Shown: one piece after another, positions 6,625 through 13,800 of the stretch | Numbering within the stretch: position 1 is the first letter of the stretch | How the letters are laid out: each line of letters opens with the position of its first letter | DNA from: Aliivibrio_A kagoshimensis | GTDB taxonomy: Bacteria; Pseudomonadota; Gammaproteobacteria; Enterobacterales; Vibrionaceae | DNA: 18,403 nucleotides | Direction: 5' to 3' | Assembly (NCBI RefSeq): GCF_050337105.1 | Contig: NZ_JAKJSQ010000068.1 | Coordinates: 1-18,403 of the forward strand | Program-made: the position numbers and the translations under genes | Notes under the pieces: model-generated | Database searches by the model: none | What the model was told of the DNA's origin: nothing | Seen by the model: only the letters and a program-made list of their open reading frames with translations

Positions 6625-8404
6625 TTTTTTGCAAGCGAGTGTGGTGTTTCTTGGAGCTGCAGTCATTGCGGTTCCGATTGCGCAGCGCTTGGGTTTAGGT
6701 TCGGTATTAGGTTACCTGATAGCTGGTATTGCTATTGGTCCTTGGGGCTTAAAACTCATTAATGATACTGAAGCTATTTTACACTTCTCTGAATTTGGTG
6801 TGGTTCTGTTACTTTTTTTGATTGGGTTAGAGCTGAATCCAAAGAAGTTATGGCAAATGAAAAAGCCCATACTGGGTTTAGGTGGCGCACAAGTCATGGT
6901 GACCTGTGGGGCGCTAATGATGATTGCCATGTTATGGGGAGCGAACTGGCAAAACAGTTTGGTTATCGGAATGGGGCTTGCGCTCTCTTCTACGGCGATT
7001 GCTCTGACAGTTATTGAAGAGAAAGGGCTCTCTGGAACCGAGACCGGGCAGTCTGGTTTTTCGGTTTTGCTATTTCAAGATATTGCTGTGATTCCAATGC
7101 TGGCACTTTTACCAATTATTGCTGGCGGTGGAACAGGCAGTTGGATTGATTTCCTCTGGATGATCGGTGGGATATTAGCGCTGCTCGTTGGGGGACACTA
7201 TTTTATTGGCCCTCTATTTCGTTATGTTATTCACAGTGGAGCACGTGAACTGTTTACGGTTACGGCCCTGTTACTGGTTATCGGTATAGCGGTAGTGATG
7301 CGAAGCTTAGGGCTTTCGATGGCGCTAGGAACTTTCTTAGCAGGAGTATTATTAGCAGAAAGTGAGTATCGACATGAGCTTGAAGTGGCTATCGAGCCCT
7401 TCAAAGGGTTGTTGTTAGGTCTCTTTTTCATCTCGGTTGGGATGACAGTTAACTTGGATATGATCGCTCTATATCCGTTTGAAATCTTTACTGCTGTTTT
7501 TCTATTGGTGGCAACAAAAGGCCTTATTCTTTATGGCTTAGCGAGAGGGTTTGGTACCAGGGCGAAAGCGCGTAGCCAAATGGCCGCCATTTTAAGTCAG
7601 GGCGGGGAGTTCGCTTTTGTTCTGTTTACCGCCGCACAAGGTGAAGGTTTGTTGGGGAAAGAGCTAACCGCACTGCTGCTCGTGATAGTCAGTCTCTCTA
7701 TGATCACCACACCTTTGATATTGATTGCGCAGCGTAAGTGGTTTGCATTAACCATGAATGTTGAAGATGAAGAGCTAGAAAATGATGTGATTGATCGCAA
7801 GCCTAAGGTGATCATTGCAGGCTTTGGCCGCTTTGGTCAGATTGTTGGTCGACTATTGATGGCGAATAAGATCCGAGTGACCATTCTTGAAAGTGATCCT
7901 AGTCAGATTAAGTTACTCAGAAAGTTTGGTTATAAGGTTTATTATGGTGATGCCACGCAAGTTGAGCTATTAAGAGCGGCTGGGGCGGAAAGTGCAGAAG
8001 CGATTGTCATCTGTAAGGATGATGCAGAAAGAACCATGGATGTGGTGCACCTATGTCAAAAGCATTTCCCTCATTTAACGGTTTTAGTTCGTGCGAGGAG
8101 TCGAGTTGAAGCGTATGAACTATTAAGTCATGGCATTGAAAATTACAGCCGAGAGACGTTTGCTGGTGCGTTGGATTTAGGGAAAAAAACGTTAACAGTA
8201 TTAGGTATGCACCCTTATCAAGCAAAAAGAGCTGAGGCGCACTTTAGAAAATTAGATGTGTCGATGTTAAAAGAGCTACTGCCCTTGCACAGTGATGATA
8301 AATCACTGGCTTCAAGAGCCAAAGAGGCAAGAGTCGAGTTGGAAGAGATCTTCTCTAAAGAGATGGAGCACGAAAGAAGAACAGGGAACCGCTGGGACGG
8401 ATAA
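6614..8404 (+). CDS. kefB: Glutathione-regulated potassium efflux antiporter KefB
   Basis: CPA2-family K+/H+ antiporter that is held shut by glutathione and opened by glutathione adducts, acidifying the cytoplasm during electrophile attack. The 596-residue protein has an N-terminal membrane domain of roughly 380 residues with many hydrophobic helices, including LGYLIAGIAIGPWG and the LIGLELNPKKLW segment. The conserved HELEVAIEPFKGLLLGLFF stretch is at about 255-273. A cytosolic RCK/KTN domain begins near Lys396 with the nucleotide-binding GFGRFG at 403-408. Length is close to the E. coli protein. It overlaps kefG by 11 bases and is followed 26 bases later by yheV, so kefG-kefB-yheV look like one transcript. 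Confidence 0.96.
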   Translation: MTSDFLQASVVFLGAAVIAVPIAQRLGLGSVLGYLIAGIAIGPWGLKLINDTEAILHFSEFGVVLLLFLIGLELNPKKLWQMKKPILGLGGAQVMVTCGALMMIAMLWGANWQNSLVIGMGLALSSTAIALTVIEEKGLSGTETGQSGFSVLLFQDIAVIPMLALLPIIAGGGTGSWIDFLWMIGGILALLVGGHYFIGPLFRYVIHSGARELFTVTALLLVIGIAVVMRSLGLSMALGTFLAGVLLAESEYRHELEVAIEPFKGLLLGLFFISVGMTVNLDMIALYPFEIFTAVFLLVATKGLILYGLARGFGTRAKARSQMAAILSQGGEFAFVLFTAAQGEGLLGKELTALLLVIVSLSMITTPLILIAQRKWFALTMNVEDEELENDVIDRKPKVIIAGFGRFGQIVGRLLMANKIRVTILESDPSQIKLLRKFGYKVYYGDATQVELLRAAGAESAEAIVICKDDAERTMDVVHLCQKHFPHLTVLVRARSRVEAYELLSHGIENYSRETFAGALDLGKKTLTVLGMHPYQAKRAEAHFRKLDVSMLKELLPLHSDDKSLASRAKEARVELEEIFSKEMEHERRTGNRWDG

Positions 8405-8430
8405 TCGATTCAGCAGAGAATAGTAGAATA

Positions 8431-8658
8431 ATGAAAACGGATGCAGTAACCATGATTCAAAAGATAAAAAAACGTTTTATAGCTGGCGCAGTTTGCCCTT
8501 CATGTAGCACTCAAGATACGTTGCGTTGGTGGATGGAAAACAACATCGAGTGGGTTGAGTGTGTGCAGTGTGATCATAAGGACAAAAGATTGCCAAAATC
8601 GGCAGAGTCGAGCGATCATGATGCAGAGCAAGTTATTGGGATATTTAAACCCGAATAG
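8431..8658 (+). CDS. yheV: YheV family zinc-ribbon protein
   Basis: A 75-residue protein of the YheV family, a small putative metal-binding protein of unknown role. It shows KKRFIAGAVCPSC, then a second cysteine pair in VECVQC, a four-cysteine zinc ribbon, and ends with EQVIGIF as in E. coli YheV. The start is uncertain: the first ATG (8431) adds about a dozen residues before the conserved KRFIAG; an in-frame ATG at 8452 would give a shorter N-terminus closer to E. coli. Neither has a clear Shine-Dalgarno. It lies 26 bases after kefB and upstream of slyD, the conserved enteric order. Confidence 0.88.
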   Translation: MKTDAVTMIQKIKKRFIAGAVCPSCSTQDTLRWWMENNIEWVECVQCDHKDKRLPKSAESSDHDAEQVIGIFKPE

Positions 8659-8672
8659 TCAATGAATTGATT

Positions 8673-8701
8673 TTGGCAATCGATAAAAAACTCGGTATCA
8701 T
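8673..8701 (+). promoter_or_regulatory. slyD: Predicted sigma-70 promoter for slyD
   Basis: The -35 TTGGCA (8673-8678) and -10 TATCAT (8696-8701) are each one base off consensus, with an optimal 17-base spacer. Transcription should begin near 8708, about 40 bases before the slyD ATG. slyD therefore appears to be transcribed independently of kefGB-yheV. Confidence 0.65.
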
Positions 8702-8706
8702 ATCGG

Positions 8707-8721
8707 CAATTCGACGAATTG
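8707..8721 (+). repeat. 15-bp dyad at the predicted slyD transcription start
   Basis: CAATTCG (8707-8713) and CGAATTG (8715-8721) form a perfect inverted repeat around one central base, directly at the predicted +1. It could be an operator that blocks the promoter or a hairpin at the 5' end of the mRNA. The symmetry is certain; the function is not. Confidence 0.6.
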
Positions 8722-8748
8722 TTGATCCCCAGCTATTTTGGAGCAGAA

Positions 8749-9348
8749 ATGAAAATTGAAAAAAATGTTGTTGTTAGTATCGCATACCAAGTGAAAACAG
8801 AAGAAGGCGCGGTAGTAGACCAATCTACCGCTGAAGCTCCATTAGATTACCTTCATGGTCACAATAATCTTATCGTAGGTTTAGAGAGCGCTTTAGAAGG
8901 TAAAGCTGTTGGCGATAAATTCAGCATCACTGTGGCTCCAGCTGAAGCGTATGGCGAACATATCGATGAGATGGTTCAACGTGTTCCTGCTGACGTTTTC
9001 CAAGGCGTGGAAGAGATTGAAGTTGGCATGCGTTTCCTTGCTGATACGGATCAAGGTCCAATCCCAGTTGAAGTGACTGCTGTTGATGGTGATCATGTTG
9101 TTGTTGATGGTAACCATATGCTTGCAGGTCAAACATTAGATTTTGATGTTGAAGTCATTACGTTACGTGCAGCGACTGAGACTGAAGTTGAACACGGCCA
9201 CATCCATAAAGAGGGTGGCTGTGGTAGTCATGGACACGATCACGATCATGACCATGGTGAAGAAGGCTGCTGTGGCGGTCATGGCGAAGAGAAGAAAGAG
9301 AAAAAAGAAGGCGGCTGCTGTGGCGGCGGTGGCTGTGGAAGTCACTAA
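8749..9348 (+). CDS. slyD: SlyD, FKBP-type peptidyl-prolyl isomerase and metallochaperone
   Basis: Cytoplasmic prolyl isomerase and chaperone that in enterics also stores and delivers nickel for hydrogenase maturation. Taking the ATG at 8749 gives 199 residues. This start matches E. coli SlyD (a short MK-leader then VVSIAYQV) and has GGAG a few bases upstream; a TTG further upstream at 8719 is in frame but has no homology support. Order: FKBP half domain with APLDYLHGH, inserted chaperone flap (about 75-120) including QRVPADVF and GMRFLA, second FKBP half with VVVDGNHMLAGQ. The tail from about residue 150 is rich in His, Cys and Gly. The tail is broken by a short Lys/Glu-rich spacer (EEKKEKKE). 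It has its own promoter and terminator. Confidence 0.95.
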   Translation: MKIEKNVVVSIAYQVKTEEGAVVDQSTAEAPLDYLHGHNNLIVGLESALEGKAVGDKFSITVAPAEAYGEHIDEMVQRVPADVFQGVEEIEVGMRFLADTDQGPIPVEVTAVDGDHVVVDGNHMLAGQTLDFDVEVITLRAATETEVEHGHIHKEGGCGSHGHDHDHDHGEEGCCGGHGEEKKEKKEGGCCGGGGCGSH

Positions 9349-9369
9349 GCTCAAATAACGATTAATAAG

Positions 9370-9401
9370 AAAGCCTTGCACAGTGTGTTAAGGCTTTTTT
9401 T
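9370..9401 (+). terminator. Rho-independent terminator after slyD
   Basis: AAAGCCTT (9370-9377) pairs with AAGGCTTT (9390-9397) in an 8-bp stem with a 12-base loop, followed by an uninterrupted T-run to 9401. It lies 21 bases after the slyD stop and ends before the next gene at 9429. Confidence 0.85.
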
Positions 9402-9428
9402 GTTTTTGGACTCAACCAAGGATTTTTT

Positions 9429-10373
9429 ATGGCTAATGGATACTCGATTGCGATTCACGGTGGTGCAGGCACAATTTTAAGAGAGCAGATGACACCGGAG
9501 TTAAACCAAGAGTTTCGCCAAACGCTTGAACATTCAGTAAGAGTCGGGCACCAAATTCTGCAAAAGGGTGGCAGTGCGATTGATGCTGTCGTTGCCGCGG
9601 TTGCTGTGATGGAAGATTCACCGCTGTTTAATGCAGGTAGAGGCTCTGTATTAACACACAATGAGACCGTAGAGATGGATGCTTCTATTATGTCAGGCGC
9701 AGATCTTGACGCCGGAGCGGTTGCGGGGATTTCTCATATTAAAAATCCGATTAAGCTGGCTCGAGATATTATGCTTGAGAGTGAGCACGTTATGTTGATA
9801 GGCAAGGGCGCAGAGAGTTTTGCTTTTCAAATGCAACATGAGTATACCGAGCAAGACTACTTTTTTACCGATAGGCGCTATGAACAGTTGCAATCAATGA
9901 AAGAAAAAGGACTGTTTGCACTGTCGGAATCAACATACCCAGACGACAGGAAGCATGGCACGGTCGGAGCGGTTGCATTAGATAGTCAAGGCCATTTAGC
10001 AGCAGCAACCAGCACGGGGGGAGTAACCAATAAAAAATTCAGTCGTGTCGGTGATACTGCGGTTATTGGTGCAGGAACATACGCAAGAGATGGGAACGTA
10101 GCAGTCTCTAGTACAGGGATGGGAGAGTATTTCCTACGTTGCTGTGTTGCTAGCGATGTGGCGGCACGCATGCGTTATTTAGGTGAATCGGTAGCCCAAG
10201 CTTCAGAGACCATTATTCAGGGGGAATTGAAAGCGATGGGCGGTGAAGGTGGTTTGATCGCTATGGATGCGCAAGGTACTACGTATTTTGCTATGAACAG
10301 CAGTGGAATGTATCGCGCTAAGATCGATATCGATGGATCGTTGAGTGTGGCAATTTTCGCTGATGAAGAGTAA
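9429..10373 (+). CDS. iaaA: Isoaspartyl peptidase / L-asparaginase (Ntn hydrolase)
   Basis: Plant-type asparaginase of the N-terminal nucleophile family, made as a precursor that cuts itself to expose a catalytic threonine; it hydrolyses beta-aspartyl dipeptides and asparagine. The 314 residues show the family hallmarks: IHGGAG at 9-14, GGSAIDAV at 47-54, FNAGRGS at 67-73, the autocleavage site HGTVGAVAL with Thr178 as nucleophile, and FSRVGDT and TGMGE in the beta subunit. Cleavage before Thr178 would give subunits of about 177 and 137 residues. No signal peptide is seen. It follows the slyD terminator and is convergent with slyX, a position not occupied by this gene in E. coli, so it looks like a lineage-specific insertion. 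No distinct promoter was recognised in the short gap. Confidence 0.93.
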   Translation: MANGYSIAIHGGAGTILREQMTPELNQEFRQTLEHSVRVGHQILQKGGSAIDAVVAAVAVMEDSPLFNAGRGSVLTHNETVEMDASIMSGADLDAGAVAGISHIKNPIKLARDIMLESEHVMLIGKGAESFAFQMQHEYTEQDYFFTDRRYEQLQSMKEKGLFALSESTYPDDRKHGTVGAVALDSQGHLAAATSTGGVTNKKFSRVGDTAVIGAGTYARDGNVAVSSTGMGEYFLRCCVASDVAARMRYLGESVAQASETIIQGELKAMGGEGGLIAMDAQGTTYFAMNSSGMYRAKIDIDGSLSVAIFADEE

Positions 10374-10387
10374 AACGGGTTGTATTA

Positions 10388-10417
10388 TTGAAGAGGAGGG
10401 AAGAATCTCCTCTTCAA
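10388..10417. terminator. 11-bp dyad between convergent iaaA and slyX
   Basis: TTGAAGAGGAG (10388-10398) and CTCCTCTTCAA (10407-10417) form a perfect 11-bp stem with an 8-base loop in the 61-base gap between two convergent genes. It is placed to stop transcription from both sides, but neither flank has a T-run, so it is not a canonical intrinsic terminator. Confidence 0.5.
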
Positions 10418-10434
10418 CATGAACAGAGCTGGGT

Positions 10435-10662
10435 TTAGTAGTGTGGGGGTGGGGTTTCTTCGGACGCATCCGCCATATTTGGCGACTCCATGCCTTTCAC
10501 TTTCCCCGCTAAGTAACTCATCTGGTCTTGCATTTTAGTGATCAAGAGCTGTTGCTGGCTAAGGGCTTCGTTAAGCTCCTCGACGGTCTGCTCTTGAAAA
10601 GCAACTTTATACTCTAATGTCTCAATTTGACTCTCAAGTTGCGCTGTTTTTTCTGTTGTCAT
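10435..10662 (-). CDS. slyX: SlyX family coiled-coil protein
   Basis: Small protein of unknown function, commonly found beside slyD. With the ATG at 10662 it is 75 residues: almost all a coiled coil (LESQIETLEYKVAFQEQTVEELN and following heptads) ending in the SlyX signature EETPPPHY. This start is preferred because it matches the length of E. coli SlyX (72) and overlaps the stop of the upstream WD40 gene by a single base (TAATG), a standard coupled junction. An in-frame ATG at 10677 would add five residues and lengthen the overlap to 16 bases. It is convergent with the isoaspartyl peptidase gene. Confidence 0.92.
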   Translation of the reverse strand: MTTEKTAQLESQIETLEYKVAFQEQTVEELNEALSQQQLLITKMQDQMSYLAGKVKGMESPNMADASEETPPPHY

Positions 10663-11639
10663 TACTCTATCAACCATGCTTGAGCAATTCCCGCTGAGGT
10701 CGCTGAAATGACTCGTTGTTGTGAATCTATCGCGACATCATACACTACCGCTGTTGCTGGGCGAGAGTCTTTTAATGGCTCCGTTTTCCACTGTTTGACT
10801 TTATCACCAGTGGCGGCATCCCAAAGCATGACTAAACCTGCAGGCGTTCCGGTGAGTATCTGTTTTCCATCATGACTAAATCGACTGATTGAAAAAACTT
10901 GCCCCCGAGCAAAAGTGGTTAACTCAGAGTAAAGCTTACCAGATGGAATACTCCACAGTCGCCATTGATTACTACCGTCGGCTGTGAAAGCAAGCTTACC
11001 ATCACGTTGTAGAGCAACCTGATTAACGTGATGTTTATGTTTAAAAGTATTGATTATTTGTCCGCTGGTGGTGTCCCACAAGTAGGCAAACTTATCATCT
11101 CCCCCTGAGAGCGCATACTTTCCGTTTGCGGATAGAGAGACAGAATTTACTTTTTCTTGATGCGCAAGGAACTCTAAACGTCTTCCAGTGACTAAGTCTA
11201 CATAAATGGCTTTTCCGTTGGAGAGTCCGAGTAGTACTTGAGTGCCGTTATTTGAGATATCTAGGCTGCGAATAACGCCATCAGATATTGACCAGAGCCC
11301 CGTTGATTGACTTAACCCTAAATCCCAAATGGCAAAATTTTGTTGGGACGAGGTAATAGCAAAACGATTGTTATCTGAAATCTCTATATGAAACACGGTA
11401 GTATCTTCTGCATCAAGCGCGCCTAATGCAGCAAGTTGCCTGTTTTGTTGAAGATCCCAAAATGAGAGCTGCTGTTTTTTTGAGTAGTAAAGAGCAAACC
11501 GACCATCGGCACTGAGCGCGAAAGCCGTGGCGCCTTCTGGGGCTAAAGGCCACCTTTGTGATTCTGCACCGTTAAAGAAACACCCAGTTAGGAGAAATAA
11601 GGTAAAGAAAAGAATCGTATAGTAATATATTTTTCTCAT
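10662..11639 (-). CDS. WD40-repeat lipoprotein, function unknown
   Basis: A 325-residue predicted lipoprotein. Residues 1-19 form a hydrophobic signal peptide ending in the lipobox LLTGC, with Cys20 as the acylation site. The remainder reads as seven WD40-like repeats of about 40 residues, each with a core such as ALSADGRFALYY...FWDL, SLSANGKYALSGG...LWDT or ISRFSHDGKQILTG...LWDA. Seven blades is the number needed for a closed beta-propeller. It should face the periplasm, probably anchored in the outer or inner membrane; residues after Cys (FFNG) do not show the Asp at +2 that retains lipoproteins in the inner membrane. It is transcribed with slyX, overlapping it by one base, and is divergent from fkpA. 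I do not know of an experimental role. Confidence 0.88.
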   Translation of the reverse strand: MRKIYYYTILFFTLFLLTGCFFNGAESQRWPLAPEGATAFALSADGRFALYYSKKQQLSFWDLQQNRQLAALGALDAEDTTVFHIEISDNNRFAITSSQQNFAIWDLGLSQSTGLWSISDGVIRSLDISNNGTQVLLGLSNGKAIYVDLVTGRRLEFLAHQEKVNSVSLSANGKYALSGGDDKFAYLWDTTSGQIINTFKHKHHVNQVALQRDGKLAFTADGSNQWRLWSIPSGKLYSELTTFARGQVFSISRFSHDGKQILTGTPAGLVMLWDAATGDKVKQWKTEPLKDSRPATAVVYDVAIDSQQRVISATSAGIAQAWLIE

Positions 11640-11656
11640 TAAAATGAATATCCAGT

Positions 11657-11686
11657 TTGTCTATTAGTGACAGTTACGAGTATATT
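11657..11686 (+). promoter_or_regulatory. Possible sigma-70 promoter for fkpA
   Basis: TTGTCT (11657-11662, 4/6) and TATATT (11681-11686, 5/6) are 18 bases apart, giving a start near 11693 and a leader of about 75 bases. E. coli fkpA uses sigma-E, but I see no convincing GGAACTT-type sigma-E -35 in this 128-base divergent spacer. Confidence 0.33.
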
Positions 11687-11767
11687 GTTGTTAATCCTGT
11701 TTCGCACGATAGAAACGAAAAACGAATACAATTTTGGGTAGTAGCCCATAAATATCCGGAGTAATAA

Positions 11768-12541
11768 ATGAAATCAATCTTTAAAGTGTCGTTATTAGCT
11801 GCAACCGTTTTATTAGCGGTAGGTTGTCAAAAAGAGGAAGCACCTAAAATGGATGCGGTAACATTACCAGCAGCCATTGAGTTTACGACAGAAGATGATA
11901 AAGCCGCTTATGCTATAGGTGCATCACTGGCGAAATATTTAAGTGAAAATTTAGAAAAACAGACCGAGCTTGGCTTAGATCTTAAGAAAGAGTTAGTTCT
12001 TGCTGGCGTTCAAGATTCGTTTGATGGCAAATCAAGTTTAACCGATGAAGAGATTCAAACGGTATTACAGCAACTTGATGAGCGCGTGTCTAAAATTGTT
12101 CAAGAGCAGGCAGAAGCGAAAGCAGCCGCTGTAATTCAATCTGGTAACGACTACCGTGCCAACTTTGAAAAAGAAGCAGGGGTTACGAAAACGGACTCTG
12201 GCCTAATGTACCAAGTAATGAAAGAAGGTACAGGAGCTAAGCCTGCAGCTACTGATACGGTAATGGTGGATTATGTTGGTACTTTAACTGATGGTACTAA
12301 GTTTGATAGCTCAATTGATCGTGGTGTCCCTGCTACTTTCCCACTTGACCGCGTTATCCCTGGTTGGACTGAAGGGGTTCAGTTAATGTCAGTAGGGTCT
12401 AAGTTTAAATTTGTGATTCCTGCAGAGCTTGCATATGGTGCGCAAGATACGCCAACCATTCCTGCGAACTCAACGTTAGTTTTTGAAGTAGAACTGAAAG
12501 AGATCAACCCGAAAGCAGAAGAAGCTGCTGCGGTACAATAA
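11768..12541 (+). CDS. fkpA: FkpA-like FKBP-type peptidyl-prolyl isomerase (predicted lipoprotein)
   Basis: Envelope prolyl isomerase and chaperone that helps fold exported proteins. The 257-residue precursor has a signal peptide with a lipobox-like end (LLAVGC), so Cys20 could be lipidated, unlike the soluble E. coli FkpA. Residues about 35-130 form the helical dimerisation and chaperone domain (AYAIGASLAKYL, then long charged helices). Residues about 145-245 form the FKBP domain: DTVMVDYVGTLTDGTKFDSS, VIPGWTEGVQLM, IPAELAYG and NSTLVFEVEL, with the usual aromatic and Asp active-site residues. It is divergent from the WD40 lipoprotein gene and ends in a strong terminator. GGAG lies just upstream of the ATG. 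Confidence 0.94.
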   Translation: MKSIFKVSLLAATVLLAVGCQKEEAPKMDAVTLPAAIEFTTEDDKAAYAIGASLAKYLSENLEKQTELGLDLKKELVLAGVQDSFDGKSSLTDEEIQTVLQQLDERVSKIVQEQAEAKAAAVIQSGNDYRANFEKEAGVTKTDSGLMYQVMKEGTGAKPAATDTVMVDYVGTLTDGTKFDSSIDRGVPATFPLDRVIPGWTEGVQLMSVGSKFKFVIPAELAYGAQDTPTIPANSTLVFEVELKEINPKAEEAAAVQ

Positions 12542-12570
12542 ATAGAACTAATATTGTTTTAGATCATACT

Positions 12571-12598
12571 AAAGACCCAGCTTTCGCTGGGTCTTTTT
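12571..12598 (+). terminator. Rho-independent terminator after fkpA
   Basis: AAAGACCCAGC (12571-12581), loop TTTC, and GCTGGGTCTTT (12586-12596) make a perfect 11-bp GC-rich stem running straight into a T-run. It lies 29 bases after the fkpA stop and isolates it from yheO. Confidence 0.93.
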
Positions 12599-12616
12599 GT
12601 AGCTAACTCAAAATGA

Positions 12617-12645
12617 TTCAAATAATCTGATAAACTTACTTTAAT
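12617..12645 (+). promoter_or_regulatory. Predicted sigma-70 promoter for yheO-tusDCB
   Basis: TTCAAA (12617-12622, 4/6) and TTTAAT (12640-12645, 5/6) are spaced by 17 bases, just past the fkpA terminator. The predicted start near 12652 leaves room for a leader only if translation begins at the ATG at 12708, not at the TTG at 12654. Confidence 0.45.
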
Positions 12646-12707
12646 AGTTTTAATTGAATGGAAAAAATAACGTGGTTTCAAATGATGAGGCAAGTGAATC
12701 AGAGTAT

Positions 12708-13391
12708 ATGACAAATGAATTACCCGATAATTTAGCGTTCACCAAGCATGATTATCATATATTGAAATCCTATGAGGCGGTGGTTGACGGTTTAGCCAGT
12801 TTGATAGGAACGTATTGTGAGATCGTATTGCATTCGTTAGATGATCTGAATAAGTCCGCCATTAAAATTGCGAATGGCGAGAATACAGGCAGAAAAGTTG
12901 GCTCTCCAATTACCGACTTAGCGCTGCAAATGCTAAGAGACATTGAAGGTTCAAAAGGGAATTTCTCTCGTTCATACTTTACCAGAGCCAAAGGTGGAGT
13001 GTTGATGAAGTCGATCACTATTGCGATTCGAAATAGTGATGATCGTATTATTGGCCTTTTGTGTATCAATATAAATTTAGACGTACCACTCTCTCAGGTT
13101 CTTCAAGCTTTCATGCCTAAAGATGAAGCGCAAGAAGCAGTTTCAACGGTGAACTTTGCCAGTGATGTCGATGAGCTGGTGGATCAAACGGTGGAGTTTA
13201 CCGTAGAAGAGATCAATGCCGATAAGAGCGTGGCTAATAATATTAAAAACAGACAGATTGTTATGGATCTCTATGATAAAGGGATATTTGATATTAAAGA
13301 TGCGATCAACCGAGTTGCTGATCGACTCAACATATCCAAACATACGGTCTACCTTTATATTCGCCAACGAAAAACGGAAGAGGGCGAGTAG
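12708..13391 (+). CDS. yheO: YheO-like PAS/HTH transcriptional regulator
   Basis: DNA-binding regulator of the YheO family: an N-terminal PAS-like sensor domain followed by a C-terminal helix-turn-helix. From the ATG at 12708 the product has 227 residues. ILKSYEAVVDGLASLIG, CEIVLHSL, ANGENTGRKVGSPITDLAL and GVLMKSITIAIRN belong to the sensor domain; IKDAINRVADRLNISKHTVYLYIR is the HTH. The reading frame continues upstream to a TTG at 12654, but that codon has no Shine-Dalgarno and would sit at the predicted transcription start, while the ATG has AGAG upstream and matches the E. coli N-terminal length. Its TAG stop overlaps the tusD GTG by one base. The target genes and ligand are unknown; the neighbouring tus genes are an obvious candidate. 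Confidence 0.9.
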   Translation: MTNELPDNLAFTKHDYHILKSYEAVVDGLASLIGTYCEIVLHSLDDLNKSAIKIANGENTGRKVGSPITDLALQMLRDIEGSKGNFSRSYFTRAKGGVLMKSITIAIRNSDDRIIGLLCININLDVPLSQVLQAFMPKDEAQEAVSTVNFASDVDELVDQTVEFTVEEINADKSVANNIKNRQIVMDLYDKGIFDIKDAINRVADRLNISKHTVYLYIRQRKTEEGE

Positions 13392-13783
13392 TGAGTTTGA
13401 CCTACACGCTGGTAGTGAATGGTCCAGCATATGGAACCCAAGCGGCAAGAAGTGCTTATCTATTTGCAGAGGCGTTGATTGCCGAGCAGCACAAACTTGA
13501 AGCGGTATTTTTTTATCAAGACGGTGTGAATAATGCCTCCGCACTTCTCGTGCCTGCCAATGATGAGTTTGATATTACTCAGGCTTGGTTGAATCTGGCA
13601 GAACAACACGATGTCAAACTAGAGACATGCGTAGCTGCCGCATTACGTCGAGGGATAATTAGTGATGATGAATCAAAGCTACATGGTCTTGATAACGTGA
13701 ACCTAGCGAAAGGTTTTTCTCAAGTGGGGTTAGGCTCACTGTCGATGCGATTACTGACTGCGGATCGTGTCGTTCAGTTTTGA
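13391..13783 (+). CDS. tusD: Sulfurtransferase TusD (TusBCD complex)
   Basis: Subunit of the TusBCD heterohexamer, which takes persulfide sulfur from TusA and passes it through TusE to MnmA for 2-thiolation of U34 in Lys, Glu and Gln tRNAs. The 130-residue DsrE-fold protein has the strand-loop VVNGPAYG, FFYQDGV and the transfer cysteine Cys80 in ETCVAAALRRG, followed by the RG(I) segment and the C-terminal GLGSL...ADRVVQF typical of TusD. Translation starts at GTG, overlapping the yheO stop by one base, with GGAAGAGGG upstream. It begins the tusD-tusC-tusB order shared with E. coli. Confidence 0.95.
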   Translation: MSLTYTLVVNGPAYGTQAARSAYLFAEALIAEQHKLEAVFFYQDGVNNASALLVPANDEFDITQAWLNLAEQHDVKLETCVAAALRRGIISDDESKLHGLDNVNLAKGFSQVGLGSLSMRLLTADRVVQF

Positions 13784-13800
13784 TAGTTTGAGATAATAGA

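Noticed and set aside
8719..8748. TTG start upstream of slyD
   Set aside because: Adds ten residues absent from SlyD homologues; the ATG at 8749 has GGAG at the right distance.
9143..9358. Ala/Val/Lys-rich reading frame overlapping the end of slyD
   Set aside because: It is the other-frame reading of the repetitive His/Cys/Gly tail codons; no homology, and composition follows directly from the slyD repeats.
12654..12707. TTG start for the YheO-like regulator
   Set aside because: No Shine-Dalgarno, coincides with the predicted transcription start, and the extra residues are not in the E. coli protein as I recall it; not fully excluded.
12770..13544. Long antisense frames opposite yheO and tusD
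   Set aside because: No ribosome-binding site, no recognisable family and complete overlap with well-supported genes; they are shadows of the coding strand.
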